A DNA stretch of 64,000 nt from Bacteroides sp. (GCA_023665085.1 JAMPEQ010000001.1:1-64000), one strand, 5' to 3'. Shown: positions 44,648-52,800, numbered from the stretch's first letter. Notes: generated by a model not told the origin, from the letters alone. Numbers and translations: made by a program.

Positions 44648-44806
44648 TATTTCTCTCTTCAGTTCTTTTAATATTTTCTTTTTATCATTTATTGGGATTT
44701 TGAGATCATTTAGTTTTGACATAATTGTTATTGATTGAATTTCAATAATCTCTTTTTGAAATTCTTTTTGCTTATCTTCACTTGGTAAATGCACAATTAT
44801 ATTCAA
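44645..44806 (-). CDS. Small hypothetical protein, 53 residues
   Basis: TTG start at 44806 with GGGGAG 8 bases upstream; 53 codons, rich in Lys, Glu and Ile (KQKEFQKEIIEIQ, KKKILKELKREI), predicted helical. It lies downstream of the relaxase gene and occupies part of the 340-bp gap 44585-44924; the remainder of that gap (44807-44924) shows no gene, only an AT-rich leader and a weak 4-bp stem. A short element-borne accessory protein is possible; homology not recognised. Confidence 0.4.
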   Translation of the reverse strand: MNIIVHLPSEDKQKEFQKEIIEIQSITIMSKLNDLKIPINDKKKILKELKREI

Positions 44807-44924
44807 AACATATTCTCCCCTATCAAGAAAATATATTTTAAGAACTGCTTGTCATATAACCTTTGACTGATTATTTTTGCTGCCATAAGGCAACACTACT
44901 TATTTATTTTTCTACTTCACTCCT

Positions 44925-45875
44925 TTACCAACTCATTCCAAATCCATGATACTCATCATAATCATTGTCATAATCTTCATTGGTTATTTTCTGACCTTGA
45001 GCGATGAGCTTTTCTATTTCTTTTTTACTGTGGTGTGGCATCCATTTGCGTTTAGTGTTGTTTTGCATTTCTAAATCAAGCAGGTTGCCTATCAGATTGA
45101 ATAAATCATCTGATATAATTCCTGTCTGTGGTGTTTCATATTCCTGATACTCTTCTGAAATTATGCTGTCACAACCGCCGAGTTCAAAATATATTTCAAG
45201 ATTTTCTTTGAGAAATCTCTCATCAAATAGCTTATTATCACGGCACTTGTGCTTGTCATCTGTAGTGAAAGTAATATATTTTCTGTTCTCCTGCCAGTTA
45301 ACAGTTACACCTAATTGCTCAAGAATAAATATAAATTCTTCTTTACTGCTGCTGTTTTTCATAGCATACTCAAGTTTCTTTTTCAGCAATCTTTTCCATT
45401 TCGGCATATTGTATCTTGTGGCTTTTGCTTCAGTTAGAGTTAATCCATAGTCCTGACAAAGCTTGTTTGAATATTCTTTTGCCTGTATCATTTCATCTCT
45501 TGATTGATGAAATTTCTTGCCGTTTTCAAGGTTCACAGAGTTGAAAACAATATGGTTGTGTATATGATTTCTGTCAATATGAGTTGTAACTACCATTTGA
45601 TAATTGCCAAAGTATTCTGCAAATTTTAGTCCGATTTCGTGTGCAGTTTCAGGTGAAATGTTATCATCGGGACTGAACGACTGCACCACATGATAATATT
45701 GTCTGCCCTCTGTTTTGCCGAATTGTTTCTTCACTGCAATAAATTCTTGCATTGCATTTTCAGGAACACAGTTGATTCCACTGATTAGTTTTTGTTCAGT
45801 CTTTTCTTTTTTCATAATATATGGGAATATATTATTCATCGGACTGCCTGAGGTAACGAATTTAACGACTGCCAA
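44925..45875 (-). CDS. MobA/MobL-type relaxase (MOBP)
   Basis: A 316-residue relaxase that would nick the transfer origin and pilot single-stranded DNA. The metal-binding motif III is clear: THIDRNHIHNHIVFNSVN. A motif with candidate catalytic tyrosines (REGQYYHVVQSF-like, QYYHVVQS at about 60-67) precedes it. The TTG at 45875 has AAAGGAGGTG 8 bases upstream. It overlaps mobC by 40 bp. At 316 residues it is shorter than many relaxases; no type IV secretion genes are present, so mobilization would need a helper element. Confidence 0.88.
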   Translation of the reverse strand: MAVVKFVTSGSPMNNIFPYIMKKEKTEQKLISGINCVPENAMQEFIAVKKQFGKTEGRQYYHVVQSFSPDDNISPETAHEIGLKFAEYFGNYQMVVTTHIDRNHIHNHIVFNSVNLENGKKFHQSRDEMIQAKEYSNKLCQDYGLTLTEAKATRYNMPKWKRLLKKKLEYAMKNSSSKEEFIFILEQLGVTVNWQENRKYITFTTDDKHKCRDNKLFDERFLKENLEIYFELGGCDSIISEEYQEYETPQTGIISDDLFNLIGNLLDLEMQNNTKRKWMPHHSKKEIEKLIAQGQKITNEDYDNDYDEYHGFGMSW

Positions 45876-46147
45876 ATCTTTTGCACCTCCTTTTTTGTTT
45901 CAGTCAGGTCAACAGCATACACACCACCATTGACTGCTTTTGTAATTTGATTGAGATTGTTGCCTATCCTGCGGAGTTCAGTTGCAACATCTTTTACTCC
46001 ATCAATTACAATAATTTCTTTATCCAAAGCACAATCACGGAGGTACATACTGACGAGTCTGTAAGATGAAAGTGCTTTCGTTTCAATCAATTTTTTCTCT
46101 TCAGGTGTTACCCTGAAGGTTAATATTTCTGTTCTGTTTTTACTTAT
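45836..46147 (-). CDS. MobC-like mobilization protein, atypical start
   Basis: About 103 residues. The ribbon-helix-helix-like front NRTEILTFRVTPEEKKLIETKAL and the C-terminal TELRRIGNNLNQITKAVN identify a MobC/bacterial mobilization accessory protein that helps the relaxase at oriT. No ATG, GTG or TTG precedes the conserved front; the frame opens after a TAA and the best-placed codon is ATA (46147) 5 bases after AAAGGTG. Translation might use ATA, or the start codon has mutated and only the shorter TTG form (46090) is made. Overlaps the relaxase gene. Confidence 0.65.
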   Translation of the reverse strand: MSKNRTEILTFRVTPEEKKLIETKALSSYRLVSMYLRDCALDKEIIVIDGVKDVATELRRIGNNLNQITKAVNGGVYAVDLTETKKEVQKIWQSLNSLPQAVR

Positions 46148-46180
46148 ATTATCACCTTTGTCCTTTCTTTATATGGGTAT

Positions 46181-46228
46181 GGGCTTAGCCCGAATGCATT
46201 TGTTATTGCCGTGGCGTAATACAAATGC
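46181..46228 (-). other. Candidate origin of transfer (oriT)
   Basis: Just upstream of mobC lie the palindrome GGGCTTAGCCC (46181-46191) and an inverted repeat GCATTTGT(T)ATT / AATACAAATGC (46196-46228) around a GC-richer centre GCCGTGGCGT. Repeats next to mobC are the usual place and form of an oriT. The nick site is not identifiable by eye. Confidence 0.4.
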
Positions 46229-46320
46229 GAAACTAGCAATAAACATTCCAAACCATAACACCCTCTGTTTGATTTTTTACTGTGTGCCGATATTTGGCTT
46301 TTAAAATTTAATTAGGGTAA

Positions 46321-47421
46321 TTATCCTATTTTTCTTTTATCTTCCCAGATTTTGCCTACAGGGTCGCAAGGGACGAAAGGAACGGATGTTTTGACACTCA
46401 CAATTTCTTCGTCACTTACGGCACTTGAGTCACTGTCAGAAAGATAAGAAACTTCAACAAGTCTTTGACCGTTACTTCTGTGACTTGCAAATTTAACACC
46501 CTTAACTTCAAGGTCGTACCTAAATTTATTCATTATCTGCTTTAATGATTTTGCAGTAAGATTGTAACTTGAATAATGGGTAAATTCATTTGCTAAATCA
46601 GTATTGCTTCCTTTGAAATATTTTTGTGATTTCATAAACTCAATGAAGTCAAACATTTCTTGTGGCATCGTCGGAACAGGATTCTCAAGACTGTCATTTA
46701 TCAAATCCCAAGTGCAGTTCTCTTTGTTGAACGATAATTGAAATTCTCTTTGCTCAATATCTCTGCCTGTGCAAAGCAGATTTGCTTTATTTTCATTTCG
46801 CTTATCTTTATCCAAAACAAATACAGCATCAACTGCACCACTGATACCTGTTGTACCAGATAACTTATTCAACGGATCACTGTCACCTTGTTTTCTAAGA
46901 TGATGAACCAGCAGAATAGAGACTGACATTTCTACGGCATATTGTTTTAGCTTTCCGATTTCATTGTAATCATTTGCATAAGATAATTCTGAACTTGAAT
47001 TCCTTATCATCTGAAATGTATCAATTACAATCAGCATTGTATCATTATGAGTAATAACGAAATTCTGTATCTGCTGAATCAAGCCTGTTTCAATACTTTC
47101 AGACTTAGTAGCAACATAGAGATTGTTTGGCACTCCATCAGTTATACAATTCAACCTGTTCTGAATTCTTGCAAGGCTATCTTCAAGGCAGAGATAGAGA
47201 ACCGTACCCTTTTCAGTCGGCAAATTCCAAACCGATTCACCTTTTGCAATTCGTACACACCAATCAAGCACCATCCACGATTTGCCAATCTTGGGCGCAC
47301 CACCAAGAATTGAAACACCTTGTGGTAATAATGACTGAATACAAAATTTTGATTTTGGAAACTGCATATCCATTAGAGTTTCACCATCAACTACTTCAAG
47401 TAACTTGATTTCTTTTTCCAT
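46321..47421 (-). CDS. RepA-like AAA ATPase (RecA fold helicase)
   Basis: A 366-residue protein of the AAA_25/RepA hexameric helicase family. Walker A is GGAPKIGKSW, Walker B TMLIVIDTF, with a sensor LVHHLRKQGD and SGAVDAVFVL. It resembles replicative helicases of plasmids and of mobilizable elements, so it may support replication of the excised circle. AGGAGG precedes the ATG. The 230 bp between it and mobC hold the candidate oriT. Confidence 0.82.
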   Translation of the reverse strand: MEKEIKLLEVVDGETLMDMQFPKSKFCIQSLLPQGVSILGGAPKIGKSWMVLDWCVRIAKGESVWNLPTEKGTVLYLCLEDSLARIQNRLNCITDGVPNNLYVATKSESIETGLIQQIQNFVITHNDTMLIVIDTFQMIRNSSSELSYANDYNEIGKLKQYAVEMSVSILLVHHLRKQGDSDPLNKLSGTTGISGAVDAVFVLDKDKRNENKANLLCTGRDIEQREFQLSFNKENCTWDLINDSLENPVPTMPQEMFDFIEFMKSQKYFKGSNTDLANEFTHYSSYNLTAKSLKQIMNKFRYDLEVKGVKFASHRSNGQRLVEVSYLSDSDSSAVSDEEIVSVKTSVPFVPCDPVGKIWEDKRKIG

Positions 47422-47553
47422 AAAGTTTACCTCCTTTCTCTAAACTAAATATATATCCTTGTTAAGAATTTCTATTTGTGTTATCATTTTAGCAGGAGTG
47501 AAACACTTAAACTATGCGTAAGTGAAAATTTGATTTTTTGAGAAAGTTTGATT

Positions 47554-48453
47554 ATGGACAGAAGTATTTATTCAAGCACAGGGTTATATATTAAATTTAG
47601 AAACAAGAATATTATTGAGAGAGTTGCAGTTGATAATCTGGATATTACTGAATTAGAACCTATTGACTACAGAAACGAGCTCATTGCACTTTATGATTAT
47701 GAGCTACCTAAGTTATGTGAGAATTATACTGTTGATTCGGCATACGATTTTGCAGAGGAAATTTTAGAAAAGAATATTGTTTTAGGCGTTCTGCTCAAGG
47801 CTGATATCAACAAATATCTTATTCACAGAAAATTGGCTGATATTTATTCACCTGAAGAGCTCAAAAGTAAATTAGAAACAGTAAGTATCCGAATGAAGCT
47901 GCTGCCATATATGAAAAACAAAGTGAACAAGCTTTTTATGTGTGTAATGCACAAGGATATACTTGCTGGTGTACTTGATATATCTATGCACGATGCAATT
48001 GAATACAAGGTTACCAAAACACGAAGCGGTGACGAGGTTTTATTCTTTGATAGTCCTGAATCATATTATGAATATTTGATTTTTACATTTTATTTGAGAG
48101 ATGAAACCGTTTGCGAATGTGAGCTTTGCAACAGGATATTTGTTCCAAAGACAAAAAAGAAAACCCTGTACTGTGACAGAGTTTTTAAGAACGGTAAGAC
48201 CTGCAAGCAGATCGGTCCTACGCAGAAATACAAGACAATTGCTGAGAATGATATCGTTCTAAAGACTTTTGAAAAAGAGAAGAACAAAATGTATAAGCGA
48301 ATGGAGAGAAACTACAACTTTGGTGAAACACCGAAATCTATTACCAATGATGATTACAATGTTTGGCTGAGCAATGCTGTTAATGCTAAGAATTTGTATC
48401 TGAATAATGAGTTATCACAAAATGAGGCTTTGGAAATAATAAAAACAAATTAA
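47554..48453 (+). CDS. DUF6076-like zinc-finger protein of mobile elements
   Basis: A 299-residue cytoplasmic protein. The centre-right has a cysteine array CECELCNRIF...LYCDR...GKTCKQIG resembling a zinc-binding CGNR-like knuckle, followed by a charged helical C-terminus. Similar proteins, annotated DUF6076, accompany integrative elements in Clostridia; function unknown. The ATG at 47554 is preferred to the TTG two codons earlier. A short palindrome CACTTA/TAAGTG sits at 47504-47524 in front of it. Confidence 0.65.
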   Translation: MDRSIYSSTGLYIKFRNKNIIERVAVDNLDITELEPIDYRNELIALYDYELPKLCENYTVDSAYDFAEEILEKNIVLGVLLKADINKYLIHRKLADIYSPEELKSKLETVSIRMKLLPYMKNKVNKLFMCVMHKDILAGVLDISMHDAIEYKVTKTRSGDEVLFFDSPESYYEYLIFTFYLRDETVCECELCNRIFVPKTKKKTLYCDRVFKNGKTCKQIGPTQKYKTIAENDIVLKTFEKEKNKMYKRMERNYNFGETPKSITNDDYNVWLSNAVNAKNLYLNNELSQNEALEIIKTN

Positions 48454-48467
48454 AATTTCATATTGAC

Positions 48468-48495
48468 TTGACATATTATACTTATATGTTATATT
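48468..48495 (+). promoter_or_regulatory. SigA-type promoter of the recombinase
   Basis: A perfect TTGACA (48468-48473), a 16-base spacer and TATATT (48490-48495), about 33 bases before the ATG. It is a vegetative-type promoter; no SigE-type element was recognised in the same gap. Confidence 0.6.
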
Positions 48496-48528
48496 AGAAC
48501 AAGAATAATAACATAAAGAGGTATGGTT

Positions 48529-50238
48529 ATGGAAAAGGTATTTGCGATATATTCGAGGAAATCAAGGTTTACCGGCAAGGGTGAATCTGTCGAAAATCAG
48601 ATAGAGATGTGCCGTGAATATTTAAGAATACATTTTGGCAAAAAAGAGGCTGAAAAAGCTGTTATATACGAGGATGAAGGATTCAGCGGTAAGAACCTTG
48701 ACAGACCGCAATTCAAAGCGATGTTCGAGGATATTAAAAGTGGTAAAATATCTGCTGTACTCTGCTATCGTCTTGATCGTATCAGTCGTAACATTGGTGA
48801 CTTTGCCAACCTCATAACCGAACTGACCTCTATGGGTGTTGCGTTCATTTCTATCAAAGAGCAGTTTGACACCAACTCCCCTATGGGCAGGGCAATGATG
48901 TATATTGCATCTGTTTTTTCTCAGCTTGAGCGTGAAACGATAGCCGAGCGTATTCGTGATAATCTGCACGAGCTTTCAAAAACAGGCAGATGGCTTGGTG
49001 GTGTTACTCCTACAGGTTATTCTTCTGTCGGTGAAACCTCAATGAATATAAACGGTAAAACAAAAAAAGCATTTCACCTTGCAGTTAAAGAAGACGAAAT
49101 GCAGATTGTTAAGCTGATATTTGATTTATTTCTTGAACATAATTCGCTGACTGCCTGTGAAAGCTATTTGCTTGCACATAATTACAAGACTAAGAACGGC
49201 AGAGATTTTACACGTTTTTCTATCCGTGGTATTCTGACAAATCCTGTTTATATGATTGCCGACAGTGATGCTTTTGAATATTTTAAAAATTCAAATGTTG
49301 ATTTATATTCTGATGAAGTAGAATTTGACGGCACACACGGAATGATGGTATATAACCGCACTCTACAAGAACAGGGCAAAGCAACAAAAATAAAGCCTAT
49401 GGAGGAATGGATTGTATCTGTCGGAAAGCACCAAGGATTTATAAACGGCAAGGATTGGATTAAGGTTCAGAGTATGCTTGACAGAAACAAATCAAAATCC
49501 TATCGTAAACCCAAAAGCCACACTGCTCTGCTTTCAGGCATACTTGAATGCGAATGCGGTGAATTTATGCGTCCGCATATGACGACTCGTATGAACAAAG
49601 ACGGCGAATACACCTATTATTATTCCTGTAATATGAAGTTAAGGAGTAAAGGCAGTCGATGCAACAACAAAAACATCAACGGCAATGAGATTGACAAAGA
49701 AGTTATTGCTGCCGTTAAAGCACTCGCTGATAATGGTGATGATTATTTTGATTCACTAAAATCTGCATTATCCGAAAATAAAATCAAGGCTGAAAACATT
49801 AGCAACGAACAGTCAAGACTAACTGATAAAATTGAGAAAAAGGAAAAGGAAATCGAGGAACTTGTAAACAATCTTGCAACGTCAAGCGGAACAGGTGCTG
49901 AAAAATACATACTTAATAAAATCAATACATTAAGCGATGAGGTTGAAAAAATCAAATCACAAATGAACACACTTTCAAAGGAAAGTAAGAATGAACTGAA
50001 CTTAACGGAAAGCATTGACTTGATGAAGGATATGCTGAAATCATTTTCTGTTACAGTTGACAATATGACAATTGAACAGAAAAGACAGACGATCCGCACC
50101 TTTGTAAAAGAGATAATCTGGGACGGAGAGAACGCTCACATCGTATTCTTCGGCTCTGATTATGAATATCCGTTCCAAAAAGATGAAATGCTTGCTGATG
50201 GCGATAAATTGTATCCGCTTTGTGAGGATAGAAAATGA
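48529..50238 (+). CDS. Large serine recombinase of the sigK element
   Basis: A 569-residue large serine recombinase, SpoIVCA-like in role. The catalytic domain has YSRKSRF with nucleophile Ser12, then VENQIEMC, YEDEGFSGKNLDRP, CYRLDRISRN and SQLERETIAERI. The recombinase domain (GGVTPTGY) and a zinc ribbon (ECECGEFMRPH...YYYSCN...GSRCNN) follow, then a coiled coil (about 435-500). ATG at 48529 is chosen because AGAGG is 7 bases upstream. Its stop codon TGA overlaps the right crossover site; in the excised circle the TGA becomes TGC and the frame continues into the HTH ORF. It should excise the element and restore sigK. Confidence 0.93.
   Translation: MEKVFAIYSRKSRFTGKGESVENQIEMCREYLRIHFGKKEAEKAVIYEDEGFSGKNLDRPQFKAMFEDIKSGKISAVLCYRLDRISRNIGDFANLITELTSMGVAFISIKEQFDTNSPMGRAMMYIASVFSQLERETIAERIRDNLHELSKTGRWLGGVTPTGYSSVGETSMNINGKTKKAFHLAVKEDEMQIVKLIFDLFLEHNSLTACESYLLAHNYKTKNGRDFTRFSIRGILTNPVYMIADSDAFEYFKNSNVDLYSDEVEFDGTHGMMVYNRTLQEQGKATKIKPMEEWIVSVGKHQGFINGKDWIKVQSMLDRNKSKSYRKPKSHTALLSGILECECGEFMRPHMTTRMNKDGEYTYYYSCNMKLRSKGSRCNNKNINGNEIDKEVIAAVKALADNGDDYFDSLKSALSENKIKAENISNEQSRLTDKIEKKEKEIEELVNNLATSSGTGAEKYILNKINTLSDEVEKIKSQMNTLSKESKNELNLTESIDLMKDMLKSFSVTVDNMTIEQKRQTIRTFVKEIIWDGENAHIVFFGSDYEYPFQKDEMLADGDKLYPLCEDRK
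50228..50237 (+). repeat. Right crossover site of the sigK element
   Basis: ATAGAAAATG, the direct repeat of 16239-16248. Upstream flank TGTGAGG and the left site's downstream flank CTATACTAACA form the attP dyad. The recombinase stop codon (50236-50238) overlaps its last two bases. Confidence 0.88.
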
Positions 50239-50587
50239 AATTTTAATGCATTTTAGGTCATTGAAAAAAGGTGCAAATGACATTTATTTAAATGATACTC
50301 TGGAAATAGACAAAGACGGAAATCCCCTTACAATCGAAGACACTATAAGCAGCGACAGCGACCTTGCAGAAGAGCTGGAGTCCAAAATCAGATGGGAAAA
50401 AGTATCAAAGCTTATTGCATCGCTTAAGGATGAAAGAGAAAAAGAAATAATAATTCTTAGATATGGTTTAAATAATAAAAAGCCTCTGACGCAACGAGAG
50501 GTTGCGCAGAGGCTTAATATAAGCCGAAGCTATGTATCAAGAATCGAGAAAAAAGTATTAAAAGACATTAAGAATCAGGTTGAATAA
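50228..50587 (+). CDS. sigK: SigK, 3' part of the split gene
   Basis: Encodes the last 116 residues of SigK after the shared IEN: EILMHFRSLKKGANDIYLND, the EDTISSDSDLAEELESK linker and region 4 (REKEIIILRYGLNNKKPLTQREVAQRLNISRSYVSRIEKKVLKD). It has no ribosome site or start of its own in the interrupted state, although the frame stays open to an ATG at 50162 within the recombinase gene. After excision the gene totals 227 codons, close to SigK elsewhere. No clear terminator follows. Confidence 0.93.
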   Translation: MENEILMHFRSLKKGANDIYLNDTLEIDKDGNPLTIEDTISSDSDLAEELESKIRWEKVSKLIASLKDEREKEIIILRYGLNNKKPLTQREVAQRLNISRSYVSRIEKKVLKDIKNQVE

Positions 50588-50611
50588 AATTAAGCAAATC
50601 AATATTAAAAA

Positions 50612-50836
50612 TTAATCTCTTTGCCTTAATTTTTCTTTCAGCTGTTTATTTTCTTCTTCAAGAGCTTCAAGTACAGCAATATTCTGTTTGAGTTCACGGC
50701 TCACTGATTTTAGCTGAAAGTCAAGATTTGAATTAATAATTTCTAATCTCTGACATTCAAAATTCACATCCTCCAATGCTGCCATAAGACGTGAAATTTC
50801 ATCAGTCAGCTTCTGAATATCCGATTTTTTAGTCAT
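50612..50836 (-). CDS. Small coiled-coil protein
   Basis: A 74-residue protein that is one continuous predicted coiled coil (DEISRLMAALEDVNFECQRLE ... EALEEENKQLKEKLRQ). AGGGGAATT precedes the ATG. No family recognised; such short coiled coils may act in cell division or as scaffolds. It lies downstream of the terminator of the parvulin gene and has a possible -10 box TATAAT at 50857-50862. Confidence 0.6.
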   Translation of the reverse strand: MTKKSDIQKLTDEISRLMAALEDVNFECQRLEIINSNLDFQLKSVSRELKQNIAVLEALEEENKQLKEKLRQRD

Positions 50837-50865
50837 AATTCCCCTTAATACAATAGATTATATCG

Positions 50866-50895
50866 AAAAAGAGGTCCATAAAGGACCTCTTTTTT
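50866..50895 (-). terminator. Terminator after the parvulin gene
   Basis: AAAAAGAGGTCC and GGACCTCTTTTTT pair around a short loop directly after the stop codon; A and T runs on both sides make it potentially bidirectional. Confidence 0.85.
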
Positions 50896-50896
50896 A

Positions 50897-52756
50897 TCAG
50901 TTACTAATATCAGTATCCTTCTCAAAGTAACGAGAACCAAACCAATTTACTTTAGCAGTATAGTCCTCTTCAAGTTTTTCAATCTGGCTTGAACCATCAC
51001 TGCTTGAAAGTGCCTGTTTAGCGCTGTATTCCCAAATTTTTTCATCGTTTGATTTTACAAAGTACATTACATGGTAACCAAACTGAGATCTTACAATAGC
51101 AGTATCCCCTGCTTTTCTTGAATTATCAAAACACCATGTTGAGAAAGGATTTACCATCTGACCTGTTACTACATTTTCATAAAGTCCGCCATTTGCTGCT
51201 GAACCTGTATCCTGAGTATTTTCCTCTGCAAGTTTAGCAAATGAATCCTCTGTTTTGTCACCTTTTTTCCAGTTATTGAGAATTGACTTAGCACTGTCAA
51301 ATGCTGCTGTCCAATCCTTATCTGTTGCAGAAGACTGATCATCAGAATCTGCAAGAGGTTTAATGAGAATGTGGCGTACATTTATTGTTGTTCTGTCAGA
51401 AAGAGAAGCCGGTGAAATTACATATACTACAGTAGTTGAACTCTGGTATAAGTCTCCTGCTTTTCTGCTCTTATCAAACAGCCAGTCAAGTCCTGCATAG
51501 GTGTGCTCATGTCCTTCCTCTTCACTTTCGTGGTCATGCTCATCAGCAGTTCCGATTGCATAACCGCCGCTCTGAAGAACAGCTTTATTTACACCGATCA
51601 TTGTTGAAGCACCGTCTTCGGCATAATAAACCTTATCAGATGATTCTGAAGAATATTTAACACAGAGATCAGCAAAATTAGAACCATCTGCTTTAAGTGC
51701 TTTCTTAAATGCCTTAGCATCATCTTCACTTGAACATTCAAAAAGCTTTATATCAACTGTCTTGAGTGAATCAAGGTTTTCATCTTTATACTTTTTAATG
51801 TCATCAGCAGTATAATTCTTTGCCTCAACATCAGATGTAAGGCTTTCCTGATAATTTTCTGCAATATACTGTCTTGTTACTTCTCTTGTCAATACCTTTT
51901 CTGTAACACCCTTACCCATTGCAGCTACAAGATAACCTGAAAGGGTATAGCCATATTTATTTGCCTGCTCTTTATAGTTATTAAGAAGCTCGTCAAGCTC
52001 ATCTTTCTGCTCATCTGTAATTTCAGGCTCTTTACCACCATTAGCTTCTACAGCAGCAAGATAGAATGTATAAGTATTTTCGATTGAGTCGATAACCATA
52101 TTGTGAAGATGCTCAGACCATGTAATAGTCTTATTATCCTCGTCAGTATAATCCTGCTTATCAAGAGGCTCATCCAAATTAACATCAAGACCAACCTGAG
52201 ACAAATCAAGTCCATACTGCTCATATGTTGACTGCTGTGAGCTTATGCTGTTATAGGTTGTAGCAAAATAGAAATTATATGTTTCAACCTTAATATTAGC
52301 CTTTTGCTTTCCATTTGTTACAGTAACAGCTGTAAATGCTTTAGCAGGAAGACCTGTATATGAAACAAAGCCTTTTCTTACTGCACCTGTGCATACATAT
52401 GTTACCAAAAGTGCAGCTACAACTACAACACATACAACTGACTTAATAACCTTTGCTGTGTTCTTTGACACACCAAGACCTGTTGCACTGCCGACTGCAG
52501 AATATTTATCTGAAAGCTTTTTAATAGAAGCGTTAAGCTCTTCGATTTTTTTCTCGTCAGTTTCACTTGCTTTTTTAGCCTTCAGCTCGTCAAGTTCAGC
52601 CTTGATTTTTGCTCTTTTAGCATCATTCTTAGCCTTCAACTTCTCTGCCTTTGCCTGTTTTTTTGCAGCTTTATCAGCCGCCTTGCCTGCTTTTTTATCC
52701 TCAGCACTAAGGCTGCCTCCTGCAAGCAAATCCTCATTTAATTCTTTTTTTGCCAT
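50897..52756 (-). CDS. Membrane-anchored parvulin-type foldase (PrsA-like), copy 1
   Basis: A 619-residue protein: a cytoplasmic Lys/Ala-rich coiled coil (about 10-85), one transmembrane helix (VKSVVCVVVVAALLVTYVCTG-like, about 105-128), then an extracytoplasmic region with SurA-N-like helices and a parvulin domain (TINVRHILIKPL ... FAKLAEENTQDTGSAANGG ... FDNSRKAGDTAIVRSQFGYHVMYF). Such anchored peptidyl-prolyl isomerases help secreted proteins fold. A second, more degenerate parvulin-like FKKALKADGSNFADLCVKYSSES block precedes it. Own promoter at 52801-52829. Confidence 0.85.
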   Translation of the reverse strand: MAKKELNEDLLAGGSLSAEDKKAGKAADKAAKKQAKAEKLKAKNDAKRAKIKAELDELKAKKASETDEKKIEELNASIKKLSDKYSAVGSATGLGVSKNTAKVIKSVVCVVVVAALLVTYVCTGAVRKGFVSYTGLPAKAFTAVTVTNGKQKANIKVETYNFYFATTYNSISSQQSTYEQYGLDLSQVGLDVNLDEPLDKQDYTDEDNKTITWSEHLHNMVIDSIENTYTFYLAAVEANGGKEPEITDEQKDELDELLNNYKEQANKYGYTLSGYLVAAMGKGVTEKVLTREVTRQYIAENYQESLTSDVEAKNYTADDIKKYKDENLDSLKTVDIKLFECSSEDDAKAFKKALKADGSNFADLCVKYSSESSDKVYYAEDGASTMIGVNKAVLQSGGYAIGTADEHDHESEEEGHEHTYAGLDWLFDKSRKAGDLYQSSTTVVYVISPASLSDRTTINVRHILIKPLADSDDQSSATDKDWTAAFDSAKSILNNWKKGDKTEDSFAKLAEENTQDTGSAANGGLYENVVTGQMVNPFSTWCFDNSRKAGDTAIVRSQFGYHVMYFVKSNDEKIWEYSAKQALSSSDGSSQIEKLEEDYTAKVNWFGSRYFEKDTDISN

Positions 52757-52800
52757 ATCTCTTTACATCCTTTGTAATTTTATTAAAGCTACATTTATTT

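Larger units (their letters stand above)
16239..50227 (+). mobile_element. Skin-like sigK intervening element, 33,989 bp
   Basis: Bounded by direct repeats of ATAGAAAATG within sigK. Removing one repeat plus the interior rebuilds ...[16 protein letters not shown]..., the conserved region 2 sequence also seen in SigE in this window. The element encodes, left to right, an HTH ORF, a glycan-utilization locus (16.9-44.6 kb), relaxase, MobC, RepA-like ATPase, a zinc-finger protein and a large serine recombinase ending in the right crossover site. The inner halves form an imperfect dyad when joined (TGTGAGGATAG / CTATACTAACA, 9 of 11 matching), as expected of a serine-integrase attP. Bacillus and Clostridioides skin elements split the same gene but carry mostly phage-type genes. 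Confidence 0.9.

Noticed and set aside
46090-46321. Separate small gene upstream of mobC
   Set aside because: No start-ribosome-site combination; the sequence is better explained by inverted repeats.
50162-50587. Independent gene starting at ATG 50162
   Set aside because: The first 25 codons overlap the recombinase in another frame, lack a ribosome site and do not look like a sigma N-terminus; the real coding part begins at the crossover.
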